This document shows positions 1-8,566 of a DNA stretch of 64,000 nt, in pieces. A program made the translations under genes and the position numbers. This DNA is from Paracoxiella cheracis. GTDB taxonomy: Bacteria; Pseudomonadota; Gammaproteobacteria; Coxiellales; Coxiellaceae. Where the stretch lies: positions 806,001 through 870,000 of the forward strand of contig NZ_CP186485.1 in NCBI RefSeq assembly GCF_049348705.1, given 5' to 3'. How positions within the stretch are numbered: position 1 is the first letter of the stretch; every line of letters starts with the position of its first letter. Below the pieces are notes generated by a model. The model had not been told where the DNA came from. It made no database searches and saw nothing but the letters and a program-made list of their open reading frames with translations.

Positions 1-2
1 GT

Positions 3-398
3 GGGCGAGATCGAGATGGTGGGGGACGTAATCAGTTATTTATCTTTATACTGCTGTTACGCTATTTGTTACCAGTCATTACGGTTCTTTTAGTGCTGTA
101 TTTAAGTCGAACGCGAGAGTATATGGCTGATGCAGGTTCGGTTGAGTTAATGCGTGATAATGAGCCGTTAGCCCGTGCATTGTTAAAAATTCAAGGTGAT
201 CATGAGCAGCATCAGGAAACATACGCTCGGGAATATGCAAGCACGCCCCATGAATCGGTTCGACGACAGGCTTATATTTATGATCCACTCAAAGCGGGTA
301 TTAACGTAAAGCAGTCATTAAGTGATTTCTTTTCGACACATCCGAGTATTAAAAAGCGCCTCGCTGCCATCGGGTTTAAGCTAAAATCGAATCAATAA
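3..398 (+). CDS. htpX: HtpX-like M48 metalloprotease, C-terminal part
   Basis: Reading frame open from the left edge of the window to the stop at 398, so this is the 3' end of a gene that starts outside. The motif SRTREYMADAG is the typical third zinc-ligand block of membrane M48 proteases (the Glu of REY binds zinc), preceded by a hydrophobic stretch (LLRYLLPVITVLLVLYL) that fits the membrane hairpin of HtpX. The tail ending in STHPSIKKRLAAIG is the conserved HP-x-(T)-x-R-I/L C-terminal block. HtpX degrades damaged inner-membrane proteins. The HEXXH motif is not in the window. An internal ATG at 66 is not a likely start. An R249 repeat begins 10 bp after the stop. Confidence 0.85.
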   Translation, partial: GRDRDGGGRNQLFIFILLLRYLLPVITVLLVLYLSRTREYMADAGSVELMRDNEPLARALLKIQGDHEQHQETYAREYASTPHESVRRQAYIYDPLKAGINVKQSLSDFFSTHPSIKKRLAAIGFKLKSNQ

Positions 399-407
399 AT
401 ATATTTT

Positions 408-656
408 CAAGCGTGTCGCGATGCTCGTGATAGATTATTGCCATCCCTGTCAATAATCGACTCGCAATACGCGACAACTTAAATAGCCGCGGACGTCCTC
501 GTCGCCCGCGCTCCGCGACCTCACGGCTCGACTACGCACGGGCTCTCAAATGACTTGACGGCTCGTAAAGATTTTTTGCAGTCGCTTACGCTCGGCAAAA
601 AATCCGAGCCTACCGCGGAATACGCGCCTTCGCTTCGCTCTCCATGGCGCGCATCG
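408..656 (-). repeat. R249 repeat, copy 1 (inverted)
   Basis: A 249-bp copy, the only one of eight in this orientation. Reading along the repeat it starts cgatgcgcgccatgg at 656 and ends gcgacacgcttg at 408. It forms an inverted pair with copy 2, bracketing the LuxR-type gene. Flanks in repeat orientation are ...caatcaac and aaaatata..., with no target duplication visible. Confidence 0.95.
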
Positions 657-1617
657 GTTGATTGTTATAATTTTTATTACCCCATGTTGGGTCAAGTTTA
701 GTTTTAGAAAAAAACGCTTTCTCTCTTTGTCGTATGCGCTCGTTGTTGGTTTCTTTGTCAGGCAAGTAGTCGTTAATCATTTCTAAAATACCTTCTTGTT
801 TGGCTGTCTTGATTAAATCTTTTTTGCTCTTGCAGTATAGTTTTCTTTTGATATTGTCGATATGTTCTCTAACGGTAGCTGGGGAAATATTTAGCTTTTT
901 TGCAATTTTGGCATAATACAGATCGTTGCATAACAATAGCAAACACTCTGTCTCACGCGGGGTTAGATAAATATTTTCATATTTTCCATCTAAAAAATAA
1001 CGCTGTATTGACAAATTATTCACGATTTGAGTCTTAGTTTCACTCTTAGTGGAATTAAAATAAAAAAGGGGGGTTTTATTGATTAAGTCTGTTAAAGAAT
1101 AAGCAGATCGTTTAGCGTCTTTCAATATTTTGAATGCTTTGTCCTTAAAGTAAATAATAAATTGTTTAAAATATTTCTTATGTAGTAAAAAATTTTTATT
1201 GAAGTCATCAACATCTGAGGGTACGCCGAACATGTAATACTCAGAATAACCTAAATGGTGTTGAGCGATGATGGTAACGTGGCAGATATCAAATTTATCT
1301 TGCAATATTCTCTGTATATAAGCCATATCAGAGCTAGGGGAGTTAGGCTTGCGATAATCGTCGATAAAGTAAATGCCATTTGACGTGGTATCGGGAAGGT
1401 TTTCGTCTCGAAGATAGAGTTGATGTTCGTAATAGTAGTTTAACCAGTCTCTATGGTTTCCAAGCCAATAGGTTTTAATGTCTCTAAAATGCCATCTCAA
1501 GTTGCTATAATTAAAGAAATTGATATTAAAAGTTTCTTTTAAAGGCGCAATAATATTGTCGATTTCATCAGAGTATGAAATTAGAGTATCAATATTATTT
1601 TTAATCTCAGGTAACAT
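610..1617 (-). CDS. LuxR-family transcriptional regulator, C-terminus supplied by a repeat
   Basis: 335 residues from ATG at 1617. Residues about 218-277 form a LuxR/GerE helix-turn-helix (LTPRETECLLLL, then AKKLNISPATVREHIDNIKRKL). The N-terminal 200 residues are rich in aromatic residues and resemble sensor domains of LuxR regulators, but I cannot assign a ligand. The last 14 residues (MRAMESEAKARIPR) are encoded by R249 copy 1, so insertion replaced the original C-terminus; the DNA-binding domain is untouched. The gene sits alone between two inverted R249 copies, is AT-rich, and has no operon partner. Whether it is expressed is unknown; the second R249 copy lies about 67 bp upstream of the start, where a promoter would be expected. 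Confidence 0.8.
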   Translation of the reverse strand: MLPEIKNNIDTLISYSDEIDNIIAPLKETFNINFFNYSNLRWHFRDIKTYWLGNHRDWLNYYYEHQLYLRDENLPDTTSNGIYFIDDYRKPNSPSSDMAYIQRILQDKFDICHVTIIAQHHLGYSEYYMFGVPSDVDDFNKNFLLHKKYFKQFIIYFKDKAFKILKDAKRSAYSLTDLINKTPLFYFNSTKSETKTQIVNNLSIQRYFLDGKYENIYLTPRETECLLLLCNDLYYAKIAKKLNISPATVREHIDNIKRKLYCKSKKDLIKTAKQEGILEMINDYLPDKETNNERIRQREKAFFSKTKLDPTWGNKNYNNQPMRAMESEAKARIPR

Positions 1618-1684
1618 CTGTCAGCCGTCGTCACGCGAACATCCTTGCTGGCATTTATAATGTTAATTATTATCTGTAATCTGT

Positions 1685-1933
1685 CGATGCGCGCCATGGA
1701 GAGCGAAGCGAAGGCGCGTATTCCGCGGTAGGCTCGGATTTTTTGCCGAGCGTAAGCGACTGCAAAAAATCTTTACGAGCCGTCAAGTCATTTGAGAGCC
1801 CGTGCGTAGTCGAGCCGTGAGGTCGCGGAGCGCGGGCGACGAGGACGTCCGCGGCTATTTAAGTTGTCGCGTATTGCGAGTCGATTATTGACAGGGATGG
1901 CAATAATCTATCACGAGCATCGCGACACGCTTG
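1685..1933 (+). repeat. R249 repeat, copy 2
   Basis: Full 249-bp copy. Internal landmarks (repeat coordinates): stem 6-11/29-34; perfect 6-bp stem 48-53/62-67 around a T-rich loop (gctcgg...ccgagc); long imperfect hairpin 181-206/217-243 with loop acagggatgg. Flanks are ...aatctgt and acagttgg..., with no target duplication. Confidence 0.95.
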
Positions 1934-1999
1934 ACAGTTGGCCATTATGCCAAAATTATTAAATAGATTCAAATTATTAAATAAATAATATTGGCGCCC

Positions 2000-2217
2000 G
2001 TCGAAATTATTTTGAAAAAATGTTTTGAGACAAAATGGGTATTTGTTTAGTGGATATAAATATTAGCATTTCAATTGTGGCAGAGAGGTTGGAGTGCCTG
2101 TTTTGCGGGCGTAAGTACCATGGAGGTATTTAGCAACCAGGGATGGTGATTCCCGAAAAACAGACACCCCAAACTTGGCTAGCACGCAATTGAAATTCCT
2201 TGCAAAATAATTTCGAC
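2000..2217. repeat. 15-bp perfect inverted repeat enclosing a MITE-like copy
   Basis: gtcgaaattattttg at 2000-2014 and its exact complement caaaataatttcgac at 2203-2217 enclose the MITE-like repeat at 2068-2197. Could be the ends of a further small element into which the MITE-like unit inserted, or a chance stem near the 3' end of the methyltransferase gene. Confidence 0.5.
2068..2197 (-). repeat. MITE-like repeat (family 2), copy a
   Basis: About 130 bp bounded by atttcaattg and caattgaaat (terminal inverted repeats). The core, read on the minus strand, contains tgtttttcgggaatc, ctgctaa/ttgctaa-tac, ccatggtacttacgcccgc and aaaacagg. Same family as copies at 13391, 15015, 46912 and 58316. 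No coding capacity. Confidence 0.85.
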
Positions 2218-2227
2218 AGACCCGCTA

Positions 2228-3913
2228 TTATTTTTTAAGAACAACGAGGAACCCTTCAACGGGTTTCCCTTTTTGTTTGCGTAGGGTGATATTATCGAAT
2301 CGCACCTTATTAAATTGATAATGCTTGATGAGCGATTCCAGATACGACTTGTTGTGTGCGTAGCGGATGTTTTGTTGCAAAATGTAGGATGGCTCGGCTG
2401 TTTTTTCGACCGTAAATGTAAAATGCCCGCCCTTTTTTAGAGACGCGTTGACTTTACAAAAGAGGCTGTCCAAGTCACCAACATACGTGAGCACGTCAGC
2501 GGCTATGATCAAATCAACATCTTTGAAATTATCAATGACATCTTGGATGTTGCCAACGATCACTTCATCGTAAATATTTTTTTGTTTGGCAATGTCGATC
2601 ATGTTAGCGGAGATATCGATGCCAATTAACTCTTTTGCCATGTCTTTAAATAGCTCGCCACACAGACCTGTCCCGCAGCCGAGATCTACAATTTTCCATT
2701 CAGGATGATCGGCATTCGTATCAATTTCAATTGCTCGATGAATTTGTGTAGGAACTTGATAGTCTAAATGTTGGGTTAAGTGTAGGTCGTAATAAAGGGC
2801 ATATTGATCAAACAAATGTTGGACATATTCCGACGGTGCTGTTTGGGGTGTTTCTTTTTGTTCTAGAGCTGAAAGTATATGTAGAATTTCAGGGTCATTG
2901 GGTCTTAATTTTAACGCTAATTGATAGTGTTCGATGGCTTCCTGCGTGCGTCCCAACTTAAGATAAATGGCAGCAATATTGATATGTGCATCGAAATACG
3001 TCGGCTTTAAGTCGAGTGCCTTTTTTAAATAGTCAATGGCATCACGATGACGTTCTTCATACATCAACAGAACGCCAATATTATAATAACTCTCTAAATG
3101 CGACTCGATTTCGATCTGGCGTAGATAATGGTTTAACGCTTTTTTGTGTTCACCCATTTGTAAGCAGGCGGTAGCTAAATGATAATTTGCCAGAGGATGC
3201 TGTGGATCTAACTCAATCGTATAAGTTAACTGCTCACTGGCTTGCGCCCAGTCCTTTACTTTTAGAAGCGCGACTCCTAGATCATGGTGGGTCTCTACAT
3301 GATGCGGTTGGAGCTTTGAACGTTTTTTAAAATACTCAATAGCTTTTGTAAAATCATTTTTATGCTGATAGATATGAGCGAGTTGACCGAGCGCTGGTCC
3401 GTGATTTTCATCGAGAGAAATAGCTTTTTTCAGCTCGCTGATTGCAAAATCATAATCCTCTTCTTCCGTTAGGAGTCGTCCATAATTAAAATGAGCATTA
3501 GCAAAATCGGGTTCTAACGCAATCGCTTTTTGATAGGCTTTTTTTGCATTATTTAATTTATGTTGGCGGTAAAAACTATTGCCTAAATTATTGTAAGCCA
3601 CAGCATAATTTGGTTTTAAGCTGATGGCAATGTGATAGGCCTTGGTTGCTTCGACCAACTGATCTGTGCGTAATAACACATTTCCCTTGCTATTATAAAA
3701 GGTAGCTGCTTCGGGTTGCAGTTCGATAGCATAATTCAAATACTGTAATGAGTTCGAGAAATTTCCGAGTTGTGCTTGTATAATACCAACGAGATGTAAC
3801 AACTCGGGTTGATTGGGATCATCCTTTAAGACTTGTTGATAACTCTCGAGTGCCTCTTCAAGCTTTCCTTGCTGATGTTGTTGTTGGGCCTGTTCCAGAA
3901 GTTTGTTGGTCAT
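2228..3913 (-). CDS. TPR-repeat protein with C-terminal SAM-dependent methyltransferase domain
   Basis: About 561 residues from ATG at 3913 (a GTG at 3934 is the alternative; the start lies inside the 3' end of mltB). The first ~350 residues are about ten tetratricopeptide repeats (patterns such as YNSKGNVL, AYNNLGNSFY, AHFNYGRLL, AHINIAAIYLKLG). The last ~200 residues are a class I methyltransferase with motif I VDLGCGTGLCGE, acidic motif II GIDISANMI, and IIAADVLTYVGDL. Such TPR-methyltransferase fusions occur in Legionella and Coxiella relatives; the substrate is unknown. It ends the leuS-to-mltB minus-strand run. No signal peptide, so probably cytoplasmic. Confidence 0.85.
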   Translation of the reverse strand: MTNKLLEQAQQQHQQGKLEEALESYQQVLKDDPNQPELLHLVGIIQAQLGNFSNSLQYLNYAIELQPEAATFYNSKGNVLLRTDQLVEATKAYHIAISLKPNYAVAYNNLGNSFYRQHKLNNAKKAYQKAIALEPDFANAHFNYGRLLTEEEDYDFAISELKKAISLDENHGPALGQLAHIYQHKNDFTKAIEYFKKRSKLQPHHVETHHDLGVALLKVKDWAQASEQLTYTIELDPQHPLANYHLATACLQMGEHKKALNHYLRQIEIESHLESYYNIGVLLMYEERHRDAIDYLKKALDLKPTYFDAHINIAAIYLKLGRTQEAIEHYQLALKLRPNDPEILHILSALEQKETPQTAPSEYVQHLFDQYALYYDLHLTQHLDYQVPTQIHRAIEIDTNADHPEWKIVDLGCGTGLCGELFKDMAKELIGIDISANMIDIAKQKNIYDEVIVGNIQDVIDNFKDVDLIIAADVLTYVGDLDSLFCKVNASLKKGGHFTFTVEKTAEPSYILQQNIRYAHNKSYLESLIKHYQFNKVRFDNITLRKQKGKPVEGFLVVLKK

Positions 3914-4925
3914 GCGCTTTTTGGATTGCCTCACTTAATTGGTAAACTGCCATGGCATAGGTAACACGTGGATTATACTTCATGATGACTTTAAAATTAT
4001 GGAAAACTAACCAATATGTTTCTCCGGTTTCATTCTGCAATTCAACGATCGCTGCTTTTTCGTTAGCAGAAATCATTTTTGTTGCCGGATGAATTCCCAT
4101 TTTTTCCAGTTCACGAACGGTGATTCGTAGTCTTGGTTTATCCGAAATCAATTTTGGATTAAAAGGCTTGGCATTCGAAAATTCACTGGCAATAGGTTGA
4201 TGTCTTTCCCAGCCATTAACACAGAAATAATTTGCTATGCTGACGATAGCATCTGCATCTACTTTTACAATGTCAGAATGATTTTTGCTCGCATAACCTA
4301 CGGCATAGTGACGATACGTGCTCGGCATAAATTGTGGAATACCGATTGCACCTGCATAGGAGCTTTTCACGGATAAGGGCGGAAAGTTTTGTTCTTTCGT
4401 TAATAATAAATATTGTACAAGCTCTTTAGTAAAGAAGTGAGAGCGTTTTGGATACGTAAAAGCAAGTGTACTCAATGCATCGATAGCATAATAAGAGCCG
4501 GTGTGTTGACCATAATTTGTTTCTACACCAATAATGGCAACGATGATGCTTGCCGGAACACCATATTTCTTTTGTGCATATTCCAATGCTTTGGCATGTT
4601 TTTTCCAGTAAAGTGCGCCGTTTTCGATGCGTGCTTGAGTGAGAAAGTGGGCTTTATAAACATTCCAGGGTTTTGATTCATAGGGGTGAGAGATTTTATA
4701 AATGACATCTTGATTATACTTCACTTGACTCAGCAGGTGTGTCAGTTTTTTGCGATTGAAGTGATGTACTTTCACCATATAATCAATAAAAACTTCTGCT
4801 TTTTCAGAAAAATGAAGCGGCTTCGTTTCCTGATCGGGTTTAGTATCAGCGTAAGAGTTGATACTGGCAAACAGGAATGAACATGCAGCGATGAGTGTGG
4901 CGACTCGTTTTAGCAATGATGTCAT
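3858..4925 (-). CDS. mltB: Membrane-bound lytic murein transglycosylase B
   Basis: About 355 residues from the ATG at 4925, chosen because the protein then opens with a signal peptide (MTSLLKRVATLIAACSFLF...SYA); further ATGs lie up to 4982. SLT domain with the catalytic Glu in GVETNYG, followed by YAIDALSTLAF, SYAGAIGIPQFMPSTY and NYFCVNGW, all family B hallmarks. It cleaves peptidoglycan to 1,6-anhydro-muropeptides in the periplasm. No clear lipobox Cys, so possibly a soluble form. It lies directly after rodA, consistent with a cell-wall elongation cluster, and its 3' end overlaps the next gene. Confidence 0.92.
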   Translation of the reverse strand: MTSLLKRVATLIAACSFLFASINSYADTKPDQETKPLHFSEKAEVFIDYMVKVHHFNRKKLTHLLSQVKYNQDVIYKISHPYESKPWNVYKAHFLTQARIENGALYWKKHAKALEYAQKKYGVPASIIVAIIGVETNYGQHTGSYYAIDALSTLAFTYPKRSHFFTKELVQYLLLTKEQNFPPLSVKSSYAGAIGIPQFMPSTYRHYAVGYASKNHSDIVKVDADAIVSIANYFCVNGWERHQPIASEFSNAKPFNPKLISDKPRLRITVRELEKMGIHPATKMISANEKAAIVELQNETGETYWLVFHNFKVIMKYNPRVTYAMAVYQLSEAIQKAHDQQTSGTGPTTTSARKA

Positions 4926-5002
4926 GGTCTCTCTCATGATTACAAAAGGGTCTATCATAGCATGTGTTTGAATTTTTGACAAAAACCTCTCAAAGCAGGC
5001 TG

Positions 5003-6148
5003 TTAGCTAGACCAGAGCTTACGGTGCGTATGAATCGACATGATCATACCAAATCCCGCCATGATGATCACCATGGAGCTGCCGCCGTAGCTGATTAGAG
5101 GTAATGGTACTCCCACAACTGGCAATATGCCGACCACCATGCCAATGTTAATAAATGCAGAGATGATAAAGGTGAGGCTTAGACTTCCCGATAAAATGCG
5201 TGTAAACGTATCCTGAGCTTGGCTGCTGATATAAAGGCAGCGTGCAAAAACAGCTAAAAGAACGATAAGCAATAAAATACAACCCATAAATCCGAGTTCT
5301 TCGCCGTTAACAGCAAAAATAAAATCGGTTGAATGAGCGGGTAAAAATTGTAAATGAGACTGTGTGCCTTGGAGCCATCCTTTTCCAAATAGGCCACCCG
5401 AGCCGATGGCAATTTTAGATTGAATAATGTGATAACCACTGCCGAGGGGGTCACGCTCTGGATTTAAAAAAGTAAGCACGCGTTCTTTTTGATACTGATG
5501 CATGAAATGCCAAACGACAGGAGAACTCACGGCCGCTATTCCAATCAAACTTAAAATGAGTCGCCAACTTAAACCTGCCAAGAGTAATGCACAGAAACCA
5601 GAAGCAGCAATTATAATCGCAGTACCGAGATCCGGTTGTTTAGCGGTTAGCAATACGGGTATGACTAACAATAGACAGGAACAAATCAGAGGTGTTAATT
5701 TAGGGGGCAACTGTTTATCACTTAAATATCGTGCGATCATCATCGGCATGGCGAGCATCATAATTTCTGATGGTTGAAATTTTAAAAAACCTAAATCTAA
5801 CCAACGACGCGCACCTTTATCGACTTCGCCAAAAAATAACACGGCGACTAATAGTAGCAATCCAATGGTATAAATCCACGGAGCCCACTGATAATAACGT
5901 TTTGGGGGAATGTAGGCGAATACAAACATTACGGCAAAAGCAAGTGCCAGTCGAAGTGATTGCTTGACGATGATATCGGTATTCTCATTGCTAGCGCTAA
6001 AAAGAATAAAGAGGCCGAGACCCGCCAACACAAATAAAAATACGACGAGGGGTGGGTCAATATGTAATGAGCGCCATCGCAATTGGGACATTTTGCGTTT
6101 TAATCTCGACTCGTACGAGTATTTAAGTTGATGGTGTGGGTAGCTCAT
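5003..6148 (-). CDS. rodA: Rod-shape SEDS peptidoglycan polymerase RodA
   Basis: 381 residues with about ten membrane segments. SEDS signatures: GARRWLDLGFLKFQPSEIMMLAMP, TAKQPDLGTAII, SKIAIGSGGLFGKGW, LPAHSTDFIFAVNGEELGF and the C-terminal PLISYGGSSM. It polymerises lipid II during side-wall growth together with the PBP2 encoded immediately upstream. The ATG at 6148 overlaps the end of mrdA by 26 bp; an ATG at 6091 (MSQLRW) would instead leave a short gap, and I cannot decide between them. Inner membrane. Confidence 0.95.
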   Translation of the reverse strand: MSYPHHQLKYSYESRLKRKMSQLRWRSLHIDPPLVVFLFVLAGLGLFILFSASNENTDIIVKQSLRLALAFAVMFVFAYIPPKRYYQWAPWIYTIGLLLLVAVLFFGEVDKGARRWLDLGFLKFQPSEIMMLAMPMMIARYLSDKQLPPKLTPLICSCLLLVIPVLLTAKQPDLGTAIIIAASGFCALLLAGLSWRLILSLIGIAAVSSPVVWHFMHQYQKERVLTFLNPERDPLGSGYHIIQSKIAIGSGGLFGKGWLQGTQSHLQFLPAHSTDFIFAVNGEELGFMGCILLLIVLLAVFARCLYISSQAQDTFTRILSGSLSLTFIISAFINIGMVVGILPVVGVPLPLISYGGSSMVIIMAGFGMIMSIHTHRKLWSS

Positions 6149-8003
6149 TGTTGTTATCGTTTGTTGGTTGTTTTATCGGATGTTGAAAGTAATAGTTAAA
6201 TATCTTACCCGCCATTCTATCAGCCATGGCGCTATGCTCAACCACTATCGCAACAGCTATTTGTGGGTTTTCAACAGGAGCAAAAGCGATGAACAGGTGA
6301 TTGTTGCGTAAACGTTTTGGAATATCCGTGCGTGTTGTATCTTCGTCGCGTTGGTGACCATAAACCTGCGCTGTCCCTGTTTTGGCAGCGACGGTAAATC
6401 CATGGTGTCTGCCAAAGAAGTCTGCTGTGCCGCCGGGCGCGACAACTCCCTCCATTGCGTGGATGACAAAATCCCAATATTTAGGATGCTTGAGCAAAAC
6501 AGGGGGTTCTGGAATGGGTTCTTGAGGAGTGACTTTGCCAGTCGGCGAAACTGTTTTTAGCACTAGATCAGGTTTAAACCGGTTTCCGTGTTCTGCAAGG
6601 GTCGATACCGCTTGAGCAAGCTGGATAGGGGTGATCAATAAAAAGCCTTGGCCGATGCCTGTTATGATCGTGTCACCAGTGTACCAAGGATGCCCATGAG
6701 CACCCATTTTCCACTTAGGAGTTGGGACTAAGCCTCCCAGCTCTCCGGGCATATCGATACCCGTTGGATTGCCGAAGCCGAATTTATGGAGCATATCAAC
6801 CATGCGGCTAATACCCATGCCCACAGCCAGATTGTAGAAATAGGTATCGCAGGAAACAATGATGGCTTTGCGTAGATCCACCCATCCATGGCCGCTACGC
6901 CACCAATCGTGGTAGATGTGAGCGGTGTTTGGTAATTGAAACCAGCCTGGGTCATAAATTTTATATTGTGGTGTTGTGACATCATCATCGAGACCGGCTA
7001 ATGCAAAGAAAGGTTTAATGGTAGAACCTGGTGCAAATTGTCCTTGGGTTGCGCGATTGTATAGCGGATGCTGTGGAGAGTTAAGGAGCTTTAAATAATC
7101 ATCCTGATTGAGTCCGCTTACAAAAGGGTTTGGGTCGTAGGTGGGTTTTGTGACGAGCGCTAATATTTGTCCCGTGTTTGGCTGTATGATGACGATTGCA
7201 CCGCTTTCATCGCCCATTACCTTTTCAGCTTCGGCTTGTAATTTACTGTCGATTGTTAAATAAATAGTGTCACCGGGTTTGGGGGGAATCCGTTTTAAAA
7301 TACGTACAACGCGCCCACTTGCATTGATTTCTGCTTCTTCTGCGCCCATCATTCCGTGCAATTGTTTCTCATAGTATTTTTCAATGCCTGTTTTTCCGAT
7401 ATCATCGTCGGCATTGTAATTATCCGAGTTGACTCTTTGTAAGTCGTGTTGATTAATCCGATCGACATAACCAATCACATCGCTCGTCACATCTCCTAAA
7501 GGGTAATATCGCAGCAGTCGTGTTTGAATGACCACGCCAGGGAATCGATAGCGGTTAACATAAAATTTAGCGACCTCTGAGTCGGTTAGTTTTAATTTAA
7601 TCGGCACAGGTTGAAAGTGGCGATATTGGTAAAGTATATGATGGAATTGTTTAATTTCGTTTGGAGTGATTGGAATAATTTCGTTAAGTTTTGCTATAGT
7701 TTTTTGAAGGTTGGGTACGCTGTCAGGAATAATCGCTAAAGTAAAAGAAGGGATGTTTTTAGCCAGCAGCACCCCGTTTCGGTCGTAAATGAGTCCGCGG
7801 TTGGGTTCGATAGGAATGAGGTTCAGTAGGTTGTGGCGTGATAGTGTTGAGTAGAATCGATGGTCTTTGATTTGCAAGAAAGCTAGCCGGGCAACCAACA
7901 CGATAGTAAAGAGTAGGACGATGATGAGCGCCGCCAAGCAGCGGTTTCTAAAGAGGGCGGTTTCTTTGTAGTAGTCTTTGATGGCCAGTCGTGTTCGCTT
8001 CAT
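6123..8003 (-). CDS. mrdA: Penicillin-binding protein 2, elongation transpeptidase
   Basis: 626 residues. N-terminal membrane anchor at about 23-45, PBP dimerisation domain with IEPNRGLIYDRNG, then the transpeptidase domain: SxxK in GSTIKPF (Ser327, Lys330), SxD in SCDTYFY (about 384), KTG in AAKTGTAQV (541-543). Cross-links peptidoglycan as partner of RodA, encoded next. Length is usual for the family. In many gammaproteobacteria rlmH lies between rsfS and mrdA; here that position holds only a MITE-like fragment. Confidence 0.95.
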   Translation of the reverse strand: MKRTRLAIKDYYKETALFRNRCLAALIIVLLFTIVLVARLAFLQIKDHRFYSTLSRHNLLNLIPIEPNRGLIYDRNGVLLAKNIPSFTLAIIPDSVPNLQKTIAKLNEIIPITPNEIKQFHHILYQYRHFQPVPIKLKLTDSEVAKFYVNRYRFPGVVIQTRLLRYYPLGDVTSDVIGYVDRINQHDLQRVNSDNYNADDDIGKTGIEKYYEKQLHGMMGAEEAEINASGRVVRILKRIPPKPGDTIYLTIDSKLQAEAEKVMGDESGAIVIIQPNTGQILALVTKPTYDPNPFVSGLNQDDYLKLLNSPQHPLYNRATQGQFAPGSTIKPFFALAGLDDDVTTPQYKIYDPGWFQLPNTAHIYHDWWRSGHGWVDLRKAIIVSCDTYFYNLAVGMGISRMVDMLHKFGFGNPTGIDMPGELGGLVPTPKWKMGAHGHPWYTGDTIITGIGQGFLLITPIQLAQAVSTLAEHGNRFKPDLVLKTVSPTGKVTPQEPIPEPPVLLKHPKYWDFVIHAMEGVVAPGGTADFFGRHHGFTVAAKTGTAQVYGHQRDEDTTRTDIPKRLRNNHLFIAFAPVENPQIAVAIVVEHSAMADRMAGKIFNYYFQHPIKQPTNDNNNELPTPST

Positions 8004-8100
8004 GTTGCCATAATAAATGCCATCTTGGGTGAAAGCAACGCATTCAGGTTTTGGTGTATTGATGTGGGAGTTGTGTGTTTGGCGGACGTTAATACCAGCA

Positions 8101-8150
8101 TTTCAATTGCTTGCCAATACGAGAAGGGGTTCGTTTTAAGAGGTGCCTTT
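8101..8150 (+). repeat. Fragment of the variant MITE-like repeat (family 2b), copy f
   Basis: tttcaattgcttgccaatacgagaag followed by ...aagaggtgcc matches, in inverse orientation, the end of the fuller variant copy at 61439-61566. Truncated at the rsfS 3' end. Confidence 0.65.
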
Positions 8151-8502
8151 ATTCAACGTACTGTTTGCGAGCTTCTTCGGTCATGCTCCAAAGCTTTTCG
8201 AGGCTATAAAAATCTCGGATTTCCGGTAGCATGATATGGACGATGATATCGTGTAGATCAATCAGTATCCATTCGGACTCTTCTTCACCTTCAACACCCA
8301 GTGGTTTGATGCCTGCTTCTTTGGATTTCATGATGAGATTATCCGCTAAGGCGTTGGCGTGGCGTTTTGAGGTTGCACTACAGATGATCATGCGATCGAC
8401 GATATCGGTGAGTTCAGTGACATCGAGCTCCGTGATTTGAAGCGCTTTGTGGTCTTCCAATGTGTCGATAATGAGTTTAGCTAGTTTTTCGGTATTCATC
8501 AT
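8149..8502 (-). CDS. rsfS: Ribosomal silencing factor RsfS (Iojap)
   Basis: 117 residues (start at 8502, or ATG 8499 one codon later). Iojap/RsfS fold with ITELDVTELTDIVDRMIICSATSKRHANAL and GVEGEEESEWILIDLHDIIVHIML, the strongly conserved block. Binds ribosomal protein uL14 and blocks subunit joining under nutrient stress. It follows nadD in the minus-strand operon, as in most proteobacteria, with a 64-bp gap. Confidence 0.95.
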   Translation of the reverse strand: MMNTEKLAKLIIDTLEDHKALQITELDVTELTDIVDRMIICSATSKRHANALADNLIMKSKEAGIKPLGVEGEEESEWILIDLHDIIVHIMLPEIRDFYSLEKLWSMTEEARKQYVE

Positions 8503-8566
8503 AAGCGGTCAATGATATACGGATTTCCTACTGTAAACAATAAGGTCTCAGAATTTGTTTACGACG

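Noticed and set aside
408..656. Open frames inside R249 (starting TARKDFLQSLTLGKK or DARHGERSEGAYSAVG)
   Set aside because: They recur in every copy, use non-ATG starts or borrowed upstream codons, lack ribosome sites and have no domain; likely by-products of a GC-rich structured repeat.
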